DNA from: Marixanthomonas ophiurae
GTDB lineage: Bacteria > Bacteroidota > Bacteroidia > Flavobacteriales > Flavobacteriaceae
Reading direction: 5' to 3'
Assembly: GCF_003413745.1 (NCBI RefSeq)
Contig: NZ_QVID01000001.1
Span: 682,001 to 746,000 of the forward strand
Length of the DNA: 64,000 nucleotides
Shown here: piece after piece, positions 45,151 to 54,163 of the stretch
How the letters are laid out: each line of letters opens with the position of its first letter
How positions within the stretch are numbered: the stretch's first letter is position 1
The notes under the pieces: model-generated
The model's database searches: none
Told to the model about the DNA's origin: nothing
What the model saw: only the letters and a program-made list of their open reading frames with translations
Position numbers and translations under genes: made by a program

Positions 45151-45675
45151 TTGACTTTAGACGAGCTCATACTAAAATGTAAGAAGCAGGACAGTAAGGC
45201 ACAGGAAGCATTGTACAAACGATATTCCGGCATCTTATTTGCCATTTGTTTGCGGTATTCGCCCAATAAAACCGAAGCCGAAGACAATTTACAAGACGCT
45301 TTCCTTACCATTTTTAAAAAGATTGAGCAGTATAAAGCAAAAGGCTCTTTTGAAGGTTGGATAAAACGAATAACGGTCAATACTGTACTTCAAAAATATC
45401 GTAAACAAAAGGTTTACAATATAGATGATGAAGAACGGATAGAACAAGAAGACGAAGTAACAGTAGAAACAGAAACGGTACCGTTGGATTTTTTATTGAA
45501 AATTATTCAAGAATTACCAGATCGTTATAGATTGGTATTTACTTTATACGTCTTGGATGATTATTCGCATAAAGAAATAGCCGAAATGTTAGGAATTAGC
45601 GATGGCACGTCTAAATCTAACTTGGCAAGAGCAAGAGGAATATTAAAAAATAAGATAGATAACTATAACCCTTAA
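45151..45675 (+). CDS. ECF-type RNA polymerase sigma factor
   Basis: 174 aa sigma-70 factor of the extracytoplasmic-function class. Region 2 (EALYKRYSGILFAICLRYS, about 20-40) and region 4 (EMLGISDGTSKSNLARARGIL, about 142-162) are clear. The start is TTG at 45151: an in-frame stop lies 15 bp upstream and no ATG precedes region 2. It is followed 30 bp later by the membrane-anchored barrel protein gene, which is the likely partner that holds it inactive. Confidence 0.93.
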   Translation: MTLDELILKCKKQDSKAQEALYKRYSGILFAICLRYSPNKTEAEDNLQDAFLTIFKKIEQYKAKGSFEGWIKRITVNTVLQKYRKQKVYNIDDEERIEQEDEVTVETETVPLDFLLKIIQELPDRYRLVFTLYVLDDYSHKEIAEMLGISDGTSKSNLARARGILKNKIDNYNP

Positions 45676-45705
45676 ATTAACGTATATAAAGTAGAACTCC
45701 CCTCT

Positions 45706-47217
45706 ATGAAAAACAAAAAGCACATAGACGAGCTTTTTAAAGAGCGTTTCAAAAACCATGAAACGACTCCGCCTCCACACGTTTGGGATAATATTCAAGC
45801 AGAATTACAGGAAAAGAAAAAAGACCGAAAAGTAATTCCACTTTGGTGGAAACTAGGCGGTGTAGCTGCTTTATTGGCACTGTTGTTCACTATTGGAAAT
45901 TCGGTTTTTAATAACGAAGAAACCAATAATAAAGTGGTTACTGAAGAAAAAACAGCCCCCATACCCACAGATTCTGAAACAAAAGCGGAAGAAACTATTT
46001 ATAATGACTCACAAGTTGCTTCAGAAACAGGTGAAAAATCAACCGAAAAAACAATTGATGATGATCAAAAGCAACATTCAGATACAAACAAGGCTTCAAA
46101 TAATAGCTTAAATTCTGAAGAAAACAACAAATCTGCTGTCGCTGTTGAGAATACTCCCGAAGGAAAAATAAAAAACCCAGTACATAAAACTACTTCTGAA
46201 AAAGAAGATAATAGAGCTAAGCAACGTAACGTAATTACTGAAAACGATGTTACTGCAATTGCTTCCGAAACTAAAAATAGCGATTCAAAAGAGGTTTCAG
46301 AAAAAAATAATTCGGAAAAAACGAATGATTTAATAAGGAAAGAATCTAGTATTTCAGAAGAAATAAATTCGGAAACAGCTATTTCCGAAACTGAAAAAGA
46401 GATAAAAAAAGAAACTGAAAAAAAATCCATTTTTGACGAAATTGAAGATACCAAAAAAGCAGAAGAAGCTGTTGCCACAACCAATAAGCCTCAAAATAGA
46501 TGGGATGTTGCGCCCAACGTAGCACCGGTTTATTATAGTTCACTTAATGGCGGTTCATCAATAGACCCTGTGTTTGCAGATAATTCACAAAGCGGTGATG
46601 TTAACATTAGCTACGGCGTGCAAGTGGCATATAATATTACAGATAGATTAAGCATTCGTTCTGGTGTAAATAATGTAAATCTTGGTTATGCAACAGGAGG
46701 CGTGGACATTGGCACAGGCCCGGTAGCTTTTGGTCTTAGTACAATAAATTATAATGGCAATGAAAACATTATTATTCCTGCTGATAAGGGAGCGTTGAAT
46801 ATGGCGACACCTGGAGGAGATGGTTTTGGCACTATAACCCCAAAATCAACTGGTGGAAGTGCTCAAATTATACAGGACATTAGTTATTATGAAGTGCCCT
46901 TAGAATTAAAATACGCCCTTTTAAACAATCGTTTTGGTATTAATATGATTGGCGGGGTAAGTACACTCTTTTTAGGAAACAATGAAATATCAGTAAAAGA
47001 CGGAAACTTCAGAAGTGTATTAGGAGAAGCGAACAACCTTAATTCATTAAGTTTTACCACAAACGTAGGTGTAGGTTTTGATTATAAAATAAGTAAACGC
47101 TTAAAGTTTAATGTTGAACCTATGTTTAAGTATCAACTTAATCCATACACAGACTCATCTGTAGGGTTTAAACCATATTACATTGGCCTGTATAGCGGGT
47201 TGAGTTTTAAGTTTTAG
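45706..47217 (+). CDS. Inner-membrane-anchored protein with outer-membrane barrel domain
   Basis: 503 aa. Residues 1-43 are charged and cytosolic (HIDELFKERFKNHETTPPPHVW). A membrane helix is at about 44-68. A 195-residue linker very rich in Glu, Lys, Ser and Thr follows. The last 215 residues form a PorT-like beta-barrel with a C-terminal Phe. It follows an ECF sigma factor, so the N-terminus is a probable anti-sigma domain. This reading gives one protein that could span the envelope, from cytosol to outer membrane. That model is inference. Confidence 0.75.
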   Translation: MKNKKHIDELFKERFKNHETTPPPHVWDNIQAELQEKKKDRKVIPLWWKLGGVAALLALLFTIGNSVFNNEETNNKVVTEEKTAPIPTDSETKAEETIYNDSQVASETGEKSTEKTIDDDQKQHSDTNKASNNSLNSEENNKSAVAVENTPEGKIKNPVHKTTSEKEDNRAKQRNVITENDVTAIASETKNSDSKEVSEKNNSEKTNDLIRKESSISEEINSETAISETEKEIKKETEKKSIFDEIEDTKKAEEAVATTNKPQNRWDVAPNVAPVYYSSLNGGSSIDPVFADNSQSGDVNISYGVQVAYNITDRLSIRSGVNNVNLGYATGGVDIGTGPVAFGLSTINYNGNENIIIPADKGALNMATPGGDGFGTITPKSTGGSAQIIQDISYYEVPLELKYALLNNRFGINMIGGVSTLFLGNNEISVKDGNFRSVLGEANNLNSLSFTTNVGVGFDYKISKRLKFNVEPMFKYQLNPYTDSSVGFKPYYIGLYSGLSFKF

Positions 47218-47296
47218 GTTAGTGCTAATTTTTTAAAGTTTAATTGGCACATTTTTTAGTTGGTTAGGTTTGGGTGATGCCAAACATGATTAAAGA

Positions 47297-47328
47297 AAAA
47301 CCGTTCTTCGCCATAGGACGGTTTTTTT
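47297..47328. terminator. Bidirectional hairpin terminator
   Basis: AAAACCGTTCT (47297-47307) pairs with AGGACGGTTTT (47315-47325) with one wobble and a 7-base loop; the plus side ends in seven T, and the minus side in A-rich sequence. It serves the barrel gene and overlaps the end of the acyltransferase gene. Confidence 0.85.
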
Positions 47329-48067
47329 ATATCGTAGGATTAACTAGCTCCTCTTCAATAATAGTATGAGTTGTATGATTCAAAATTCGTCTATCGTCCA
47401 TACTCAATATTTTAGTGGGCAGAGTTTCGTGAACTTTCACCCGCATTTTACCAGGGCTTGCAGATAAAAAGGAATAGGAAAATCTTTTTTTATTATCGTG
47501 GAACGTCATCGGCGCAATAGGAATTTGATGATTTATTGCTAAACGAAAAGCCCCGTCCTTAAATGTATCTAATATTACAGTCAGGTCGTCCGGAACACGG
47601 CCTTCTGGAAAAATACAAACGCTTAACCCTTGATTCAATTTATCTTGTGCCCTTTTAAACACTTCTAGCCGACTTTTGGGATTAGTACGGTCTACCAGGA
47701 TACAGGTACGTTTATAGAAAAAACCGAAAATGGGTATTTTAACCAATTCCTTTTTTCCTACAAATACAAATGGATTTCGGGTTACGTATAGCATCAACAT
47801 AATATCGGCCATTGAGGTGTGATTGGCCACGAACATATAACTTTGTCCTTTTTTGTATCGGGTTTCGCGCTTTATTTTAGGAATAAAACCCATCCCGAAT
47901 AAAATAATGGTAGCCCATAACCGCGCCAAAGCAAAAAAGAACGGATACCACTTTTCACGGAGAATACTTATCAAGAGTACTGGGAAGAGTATAATAATAG
48001 GCACCGAAAGAAGTATATAGAACCAAATACGGTATAAAAAAATAAAGAAGTAGTTTATTATTTTCAT
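47327..48067 (-). CDS. Second PlsC-like acyltransferase
   Basis: 246 aa inner-membrane acyltransferase. The HX4D motif is in VANHTSMADIM and the acceptor motif in IFPEGRVPDD. A long hydrophobic segment (about 5-35) and another at 40-60 anchor it. It differs from the plsC at 16071 (FPEGTR there, FPEGRVP here), so it may be a lysophospholipid- or lipid-specific enzyme rather than the main PlsC. Convergent with the barrel gene and divergent from trpS. Confidence 0.88.
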   Translation of the reverse strand: MKIINYFFIFLYRIWFYILLSVPIIILFPVLLISILREKWYPFFFALARLWATIILFGMGFIPKIKRETRYKKGQSYMFVANHTSMADIMLMLYVTRNPFVFVGKKELVKIPIFGFFYKRTCILVDRTNPKSRLEVFKRAQDKLNQGLSVCIFPEGRVPDDLTVILDTFKDGAFRLAINHQIPIAPMTFHDNKKRFSYSFLSASPGKMRVKVHETLPTKILSMDDRRILNHTTHTIIEEELVNPTI

Positions 48068-48116
48068 TCAAAGATCAAAAGTAATGATTTGGGGCGTATC
48101 AAAAAGGTAAAAAAAG

Positions 48117-48124
48117 TACCTTTG
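48117..48124 (+). promoter_or_regulatory. -7 box of trpS
   Basis: TACCTTTG fits TAnnTTTG. A TTTG lies 25 bp upstream, at the long end of the usual spacing. Confidence 0.45.
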
Positions 48125-48152
48125 CTGAAAATTGATTATTAATTAAAATAGA

Positions 48153-48170
48153 TTCCCGTTCTTTCGGGAA
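48153..48170 (+). promoter_or_regulatory. Leader hairpin directly upstream of trpS
   Basis: TTCCCG, a six-base loop and CGGGAA form a stable hairpin that ends six bases before the start codon. Its position suits control of translation, but no regulatory ORF or T-box element is visible. Confidence 0.55.
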
Positions 48171-48176
48171 ATTATT

Positions 48177-49145
48177 ATGTCTAGAATACTTACAGGAATA
48201 CAAAGCACAGGGACGCCACACTTAGGAAATATTTTAGGAGCCATCAAACCTGCAATTGACATGGCAAACGACCCTAAAAATGAATCGTTTTTGTTTATAG
48301 CCGATATGCATTCGTTAACTCAAATAAAAGATGCTGAAACATTACGGAACAACACCTACAGCGTTGCAGCAACCTGGTTAGCCTTTGGACTAGACATAAA
48401 TAGAGTAGTATTTTATAGACAAAGTGATGTACCACAAACAGCAGAACTTTCGTGGTATTTAAGTTGTTTTTTTCCATATCAACGCCTAACCTTGGCACAT
48501 TCATTTAAAGACAAGTCGGACCGGCTGGAAGATGTAAACGCGGGTTTATTTACCTACCCAATGTTAATGGCTGCCGATATTTTACTATACGATGCCGAGA
48601 TTGTTCCCGTAGGAAAAGATCAATTGCAGCATATTGAAATGACGCGCGATGTCGCTTCCCGGTTCCACGCAAAAATGGGCGAAACTTTTGTGATGCCTGA
48701 AGGTAAAATTCAAGAAAACACCAAGCTTATTCCTGGTACCGATGGGTCAAAGATGAGTAAATCGAACAATAATTTCATTAACATTTTTTTGCCTGATAAA
48801 AAACTTCGGAAGCAAATAATGAGTATTGATACTGACAGTACACCTTTAGAAGAACCGAAAAACCCAGATACGTGTAATGTGTTTGCACTTTATAAATTAT
48901 TGGGCTCATCTGAACAAGTATCTGAAATGCGCGGTAACTATGAAAACGGTGGCTACGGCTACGGTCATGCCAAACAAGCTCTCTTTGAACTGATAACCGA
49001 AACTTTTTCTGAAGAACGCACCAAGTACAATCATTACATCAATAATCTAAATGAAATTGATAAAGCCTTAAAAATAGGAGCTGAAAAAGCGAAGAATGTT
49101 GCTGATGAGGTGTTGAAACGCGTTCGTAAAAAGGTAGGGTACTAA
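48177..49145 (+). CDS. trpS: Tryptophanyl-tRNA synthetase
   Basis: 322 aa class I synthetase that charges tRNA-Trp. The HIGH-type motif is TPHLGNILGA (about 13-22) and KMSKS is in GTDGSKMSKSNNN (about 195). Both tryptophan-binding region and length are normal for the bacterial enzyme. It converges with dprA, overlapping by 4 bp. Confidence 0.97.
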   Translation: MSRILTGIQSTGTPHLGNILGAIKPAIDMANDPKNESFLFIADMHSLTQIKDAETLRNNTYSVAATWLAFGLDINRVVFYRQSDVPQTAELSWYLSCFFPYQRLTLAHSFKDKSDRLEDVNAGLFTYPMLMAADILLYDAEIVPVGKDQLQHIEMTRDVASRFHAKMGETFVMPEGKIQENTKLIPGTDGSKMSKSNNNFINIFLPDKKLRKQIMSIDTDSTPLEEPKNPDTCNVFALYKLLGSSEQVSEMRGNYENGGYGYGHAKQALFELITETFSEERTKYNHYINNLNEIDKALKIGAEKAKNVADEVLKRVRKKVGY

Positions 49146-50248
49146 ATTAACTGAAACAATTTGCCCGGTAACGGCCGCACCACACCTTTCAATTCCATAT
49201 TTAACAAAATGGTTGCGGCCTTAAAAGTGGGGATTTGGCATTCTAGCGCAATAATATCCAGTAACTCTTTGTCCTTTTGCTTTAAAAAATGATAGACTTT
49301 TTTCTCTTCCTCGGTCAATTCGACAAAAAGTTGAGTTTGCTGTGATTTTTTGTCTTTTTCTTCAACTTCCCAGCCTAATTGGTAGATAAGATCAGCAGCA
49401 TTGGTTAGCAAATGTGCTTGTTGTTTTTTAATTAGGTTATTACAACCTTGGCTTTGCTTATCGGTACTTCGACCAGGCACGGCAAAAACCTCCCGGTTAT
49501 AAGAATTTGCAATATCTGCCGTAACAAGACTTCCACCTTTTTCAGCAGATTCTATCACGATGGTAGCTTCAGATAAGCCAGCGATAATTCGGTTACGTTT
49601 TAAAAAATTGTTTCGATCAAAAGGATCATCGCTCCAAAATTCGGTAATAAAACCGCCGTTGTTCTCCATGTTTGCAACATACTTTTTATGCACTTTTGGG
49701 TAGACTTGGTTTAACCCATGTGCTAAACACGCGACGGTTTGTAATCCATTGTCCATTGCCGCTTTATGAGCGGTAATATCGACTCCATAAGCAAAGCCAG
49801 AAACAATAACGGGATTAAGTGGTGCTAATTCTTCAATAAAATTTTGACAGAAAGTAGTTCCATAAGTAGTTACTTTTCGTGTGCCAACAATGCTGATAAT
49901 TTTTTTATTCTTTAAATCGATGTTCCCACTATGGAAAAATAAGATTGGGCCGTCCAAACAATGTTTCAGGTGTTCGGGGTATGTTTTGTCAAGAAAGTAA
50001 CTGTATTGGATTTTTTCCTCTTCAATAAAACGGAGTTCAGCTTCTGCCTCGGTAAGTTGTTGATTTTCGTTGAGATCTTTTAGCTTAAAGGTTCCTATAC
50101 CATCTACTTTTAGCAAATTTTGTTTTTTCTCTTTAAAAATAGCTTCCGCAGAACCTACCGCACGCAACAGTTTTTTAGCAGACGTGTCGCCCAAATTAGG
50201 AGTGCGCTGTAAAGCAAGAGTATAGAGTAATTCTTTTTGTGATAACAT
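49142..50248 (-). CDS. dprA: DNA-processing protein DprA
   Basis: 368 aa. The Rossmann core carries GTRKVTTYG and VSGFAYGVDITAHKAAM, the two DprA signatures; the N-terminal SAM-like part (about 1-65) has DNA-binding HhH repeats, and a winged-helix domain is at the C-terminus (about 305-368). It loads RecA on incoming single-stranded DNA during natural transformation. No other competence genes are nearby. Confidence 0.95.
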   Translation of the reverse strand: MLSQKELLYTLALQRTPNLGDTSAKKLLRAVGSAEAIFKEKKQNLLKVDGIGTFKLKDLNENQQLTEAEAELRFIEEEKIQYSYFLDKTYPEHLKHCLDGPILFFHSGNIDLKNKKIISIVGTRKVTTYGTTFCQNFIEELAPLNPVIVSGFAYGVDITAHKAAMDNGLQTVACLAHGLNQVYPKVHKKYVANMENNGGFITEFWSDDPFDRNNFLKRNRIIAGLSEATIVIESAEKGGSLVTADIANSYNREVFAVPGRSTDKQSQGCNNLIKKQQAHLLTNAADLIYQLGWEVEEKDKKSQQTQLFVELTEEEKKVYHFLKQKDKELLDIIALECQIPTFKAATILLNMELKGVVRPLPGKLFQLI

Positions 50249-50358
50249 AAGAGTATATATGCAATCGGGGAGTTGTTAAAAATACAATTTTTTAAGTTGT
50301 TGATAAATTTTATGTCCAGCAATTGAAATACCTAAAAAAATAATCTATGTTTGTTAGT

Positions 50359-51300
50359 ATGCAACTAGCCACCTACATAAAAGACTTACTCTATCGGTAT
50401 GAGTGTGTTATCATTCCGGGGTTTGGTGCGTTTTTAACGCAATATCGTTCCGCTAGAATCGATGAAGAAACTAACACTTTTTATCCCCCTGGAAAATCAC
50501 TTTCATTTAATAGGCAGTTGCAAACCAATGATGGGTTATTGGCAAATTATGTTGCTTCAGTAGAAAACTGTAGTTATGAAACAGCAGTTCAAAAAATTCG
50601 AAGTTTTACGGCTAACATATCCCTTCAAGTTACAGAAGGTGAAACCGTTTTACTTAAAAACTTAGGTAAGTTTTATTTGAATGCTGAAAAGTCAGTACAG
50701 TTTATTCCTTCAGAAACAGAGAACTTTAGTACTGCGTCCTTTGGGTTAAGTGCGTATGTTTCAACAAAAGTAAGCCGTGAAGAATATAAAGAATCGGTTG
50801 AAACCCTAGAAGAAAAGGCACCTATCCATTTTACACCAAAGCGTCGTACAGCTAGACCATATTTAAAATATGCAGCAATTGGTTTGATAACACTTACTTT
50901 AGGTGGTTTTGGAGGAATGAAACTATACGAAAGCCAAGTGCAAAAACATAATTTTGCAGCAAAGCAAGAGGCCGACAGCAGAATTGAAAACCAAATACAA
51001 GAAGCGACTTTTGTTATAGAAAATCCATTACCAGCATTAAAAATTACCGTTCCAAAACAAACTGGTAAATATCATATTATTGCTGGAGCCTTCCGTATGG
51101 AAGAAAATGCCAAGAAAAAAATTGCACAACTTTCAGAAAAAGGGTTTTCTGCAAAACTGATTGGCGCCAACAAATATGGTCTACACCAAGTTGTGTACAG
51201 CAGTTATGAAGATCGATTAGAAGCACTTCGAGAACTTCGAAACATTAAACGTACCGAAAACGAAGCCGCCTGGTTATTAGTTAAGGATCTTTCTAACTAA
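50359..51300 (+). CDS. HU-CCDC81 and SPOR domain protein
   Basis: 313 aa. The N-terminal two-thirds has HU-like/CCDC81-type DNA-binding-fold segments (LATYIKDLLYRYECVIIPGFGAF, then ENCSYETAVQKIRSFTANI). A membrane helix follows (YLKYAAIGLITLTLGGFGG, about 170-192), then a periplasmic SPOR domain (GKYHIIAGAFRMEENA, about 235-313) that binds denuded peptidoglycan. Flavobacterial proteins of this type are candidate cell-division factors. I chose the ATG at 50359; one at 50347 adds 4 residues. Confidence 0.88.
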   Translation: MQLATYIKDLLYRYECVIIPGFGAFLTQYRSARIDEETNTFYPPGKSLSFNRQLQTNDGLLANYVASVENCSYETAVQKIRSFTANISLQVTEGETVLLKNLGKFYLNAEKSVQFIPSETENFSTASFGLSAYVSTKVSREEYKESVETLEEKAPIHFTPKRRTARPYLKYAAIGLITLTLGGFGGMKLYESQVQKHNFAAKQEADSRIENQIQEATFVIENPLPALKITVPKQTGKYHIIAGAFRMEENAKKKIAQLSEKGFSAKLIGANKYGLHQVVYSSYEDRLEALRELRNIKRTENEAAWLLVKDLSN

Positions 51301-51367
51301 ATAATAACCCCTTTCTTTATTCCATTTCATTAAAAACCAATGTACCTTTGCAAAAATTTATTTTGCA

Positions 51368-51877
51368 ATGGAATCTAGAACATCTTTAGAGTCAAGAACT
51401 ATTATTACAGACCTAGTGCTTCCTAGTGAGACCAATCCTATTGGTAACATGTTTGGAGGTGAATTATTAGCTAGAATGGACCGTGCAGCTGGTATCGCTG
51501 CCCGTAGACATAGTCGTCGTGTTGTAGTAACGGCTTCGGTTAACCACGTAGCTTTTAATAAAATGATTCCGCTAGGAAGTGTTGTAACCGTAGAAGCTAA
51601 AGTATCTCGAGCCTTTAAAAGCTCAATGGAAGTATTTATGGATGTTTGGATTGAAGATCGCGAAAGCGGTATGCGCAGTAAGGCAAATGAAGCTATTTAT
51701 ACTTTTGTAGCTGTAGATGAAATGGGAAGCCCGGTACCTATTCCTCCTTTAAAACCAGAAAGCGATCTGGAAAAAGAACGATATGAAGCTGCTTTGCGTA
51801 GAAGACAATTAAGTTTGGTATTAGCAAAAAAGATGGATCCTAAAGATGCAACGGAATTAAAAGCATTGTTTCAATAA
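51368..51877 (+). CDS. Acyl-CoA thioesterase, hotdog fold
   Basis: 169 aa of the YciA-like hotdog family. The catalytic region includes ETNPIGNMFGGELLARMDRAAGIAA and the ASVNHVAFNKMIPLG strand. It hydrolyses acyl-CoA to free acid and CoA. At 169 aa it has one hotdog domain and is expected to be multimeric. It lies between the SPOR gene and the sulfur module. Confidence 0.92.
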   Translation: MESRTSLESRTIITDLVLPSETNPIGNMFGGELLARMDRAAGIAARRHSRRVVVTASVNHVAFNKMIPLGSVVTVEAKVSRAFKSSMEVFMDVWIEDRESGMRSKANEAIYTFVAVDEMGSPVPIPPLKPESDLEKERYEAALRRRQLSLVLAKKMDPKDATELKALFQ

Positions 51878-51974
51878 AGGTGAATTTTTCATAGAAATTA
51901 TAAAAAAACTGATTTGTTACTATTTATTGATTGTATCTTAGCTTTAATTCAGAAAAAGCGATCAATAATTACAC

Positions 51975-52607
51975 ATGAATCAATCAATTCATCCTACATA
52001 CGCTTCAATTTTTGAAAAAGATTTAATAGAAGAAATTGAACAAACTGCGATCTTTAAACAAATTTCCCAAGACACAACCTTAATTAATATTGGCGATTAC
52101 GTAAAATCAATGCCTTTACTACTCTCAGGTGCTATTAAAGTACTTCGTGTAGATGATAAGGGAGATGAGTTACTAATGTATTTTTTAGAGACTGGCGACA
52201 CATGCGCCATGACCATGTCTTGCTGTTTAGGACATACCAAAAGTGAGATTAAAGCAGTAGCCGAATTAGATACAGAGCTTTTAATGATTCCTGTACAAAA
52301 GATGGAAGAATGGACTGCTAAATATAAAAGTTGGAGAAACTTTGTTTTTGAAAGTTATCATAACCGTTTACAAGAGTTATTACATACAGTAGATACCATT
52401 GCTTTTTTAAATATGGATGAGCGTCTGTTGAAGTATTTAAAAGAAAAAGCAAAAGTTTCTGGTGATACTACTCTACACACTACACACCAAGAAATTGCCT
52501 ATGATTTAAACACTTCTAGAGTAGTGATATCAAGACTTCTAAAGAAACTGGAGACTATGAAAAAGATAAAGTTAAAGCGAAACAGCATAACATTATATTC
52601 CTTTTGA
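51975..52607 (+). CDS. Crp/Fnr family regulator with a Cys cluster
   Basis: 210 aa: a cyclic-nucleotide-type beta-roll (about 30-120), a long dimer helix and a C-terminal HTH (about 155-200; THQEIAYDLNTSRVVISRLLKKLE). The beta-roll has C77, C83 and C84 in TGDTCAMTMSCCLGHTKS. Fnr-type N-terminal Fe-S cysteines are absent. As it precedes a sulfide/persulfide gene set, these thiols may sense reactive sulfur. It is followed 73 bp later by the exporter gene and likely regulates it. Confidence 0.9.
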   Translation: MNQSIHPTYASIFEKDLIEEIEQTAIFKQISQDTTLINIGDYVKSMPLLLSGAIKVLRVDDKGDELLMYFLETGDTCAMTMSCCLGHTKSEIKAVAELDTELLMIPVQKMEEWTAKYKSWRNFVFESYHNRLQELLHTVDTIAFLNMDERLLKYLKEKAKVSGDTTLHTTHQEIAYDLNTSRVVISRLLKKLETMKKIKLKRNSITLYSF

Positions 52608-52680
52608 TTGTTCTATGTAACATAAGATACGTTAGCACTAATGCCAATAGGCTACATTTGCCTAAAATCACTTTAGATTA

Positions 52681-53481
52681 ATGGAGATCACTCAAATTTT
52701 AGGATATGTTGGCGCTTTAGCAATTGGCATTGTTTTAGGTTTAATAGGTGGCGGAGGTTCAATTTTAACCGTTCCCGTGCTTGTTTACTTACTATATATC
52801 AACCCTGTTACTGCAACAGCTTATTCTTTATTTGTCGTAGGTGTTTCGGCTTTAGTAGGAGCTATTCGAAATATCCAAAAAGGATTGGTAGACTTTAAAA
52901 CAGCTATCGTTTTTGCTATTCCCGCTTTTATAGCTGTCTATGCCACTCGAAAATTTTTAGTACCCGCGATACCTGATCAATTATTTGAAATTAATGGTTT
53001 TTTAGTAACTAAAAACATCGCTATTATGGTGTTTTTTGCAATAATCATGTTTGTGGCTGCCATTTCGATGATTAAATCAAACGGTAAAAAAATAACTTCT
53101 GAAACAGCAGTTGTATATAACTATCCATTAATAATAATTGAAGGAGTTGTAGTTGGGCTTTTAACTGGAATTGTTGGTGCTGGCGGTGGTTTTCTTATTA
53201 TTCCGGCGTTGGTTTTGTTGGCAAAACTACCCATGAAAAAAGCCGTAGCCACTTCCCTTCTTATCATTGCTATAAAATCGCTAATTGGTTTTATTGGCGA
53301 TGTTGAAAACCTAGACATAGATTGGACTTTTCTATTAATTTTCACAACCATTTCAGTAGTTGGAATATTTGTAGGTACTTGGTTAAATAAGTTTATCGAC
53401 GGTAAAAAACTGAAAAAGAGTTTTGGATGGTTTGTATTGGCCATGGCGTTGTATATTGTTTTTAAAGAGTTCACTAAATAA
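52681..53481 (+). CDS. TauE/SafE family sulfite or thiosulfate exporter
   Basis: 266 aa polytopic membrane protein with two related halves. Each begins with the glycine-rich helix GLIGGGGSILTVPVLVYLL (first half) and GIVGAGGGFLIIPALVLLA (second half), the TauE/SafE signature. It exports sulfite, thiosulfate or an organosulfonate. The neighbours make sulfite or thiosulfate the most probable substrates. It is 6 bp before the methyltransferase gene. Confidence 0.92.
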   Translation: MEITQILGYVGALAIGIVLGLIGGGGSILTVPVLVYLLYINPVTATAYSLFVVGVSALVGAIRNIQKGLVDFKTAIVFAIPAFIAVYATRKFLVPAIPDQLFEINGFLVTKNIAIMVFFAIIMFVAAISMIKSNGKKITSETAVVYNYPLIIIEGVVVGLLTGIVGAGGGFLIIPALVLLAKLPMKKAVATSLLIIAIKSLIGFIGDVENLDIDWTFLLIFTTISVVGIFVGTWLNKFIDGKKLKKSFGWFVLAMALYIVFKEFTK

Positions 53482-53487
53482 ATAATA

Positions 53488-54075
53488 ATGGAATCTTTAA
53501 ATGAACCCTATTGGGACAACCGCTATAAAAATAAGGACACCAAGTGGGACATTGGCTATGTTTCCACGCCACTCAAAACCTATTTTGACCAGCTGACCGA
53601 TAATAAAAACCTAAAAATTCTCATTCCAGGAGGAGGTAATTCGTATGAGGCGGAATACTTACACGAACAAGGTTTTGCCGAAGTGTATGTAGTTGATGTT
53701 TCAGAAACTGCTTTACAAAACTTTAAAAAAAGAGTTCCTACGTTTCCTTCTGAAAAATTACTACATCAAGACTTTTTTAAGTTAGAAGAAACATTCGACC
53801 TCATTATAGAGCAGACCTTTTTTTGTGCGCTCGATCCTTCTTTGCGTAACGAATATGTTGCAAAAATGCATCAATTGCTGAAGCCAAAAGGAAAACTGAT
53901 CGGGTTACTTTTTAATTTCCCCCTAACCAAAGACGGGCCGCCCTTTGGTGGCAGCAAAACGGAATATAAAAAACGGTTTGCCCCTTTTTTTGAAATAAAG
54001 GTTATGGAAACTGCGTACAACTCTATCCCGCAGCGGCAGGGAAATGAATTGTTTGTTATTCTTCAGAAAAAATAA
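53488..54075 (+). CDS. TPMT-like SAM-dependent methyltransferase
   Basis: 195 aa. It starts with EPYWDNRYKNKDTKWDIG, the thiopurine/thiol S-methyltransferase signature, and has a SAM motif LIPGGGNSYEAEYL and DVSETAL with the QDFF acidic segment. In this operon it may methylate sulfide or small thiols. Substrate not shown by sequence. Confidence 0.85.
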   Translation: MESLNEPYWDNRYKNKDTKWDIGYVSTPLKTYFDQLTDNKNLKILIPGGGNSYEAEYLHEQGFAEVYVVDVSETALQNFKKRVPTFPSEKLLHQDFFKLEETFDLIIEQTFFCALDPSLRNEYVAKMHQLLKPKGKLIGLLFNFPLTKDGPPFGGSKTEYKKRFAPFFEIKVMETAYNSIPQRQGNELFVILQKK

Positions 54076-54131
54076 ACTGTATTTCTACTAGCTAGGTAAC
54101 CAATGTTACTGATAGCATCTTATTACTTGCC

Positions 54132-54139
54132 TATCTTTG
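54132..54139 (+). promoter_or_regulatory. -7 box of the persulfide dioxygenase gene
   Basis: TATCTTTG. The formal TTG start at 54137 of the longer reading frame is part of this box, so translation cannot begin there; ATG 54164 is the start. This also means the gene has its own promoter within the module. Confidence 0.55.
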
Positions 54140-54163
54140 TTATATAATTTTAAAACAGGTGTT

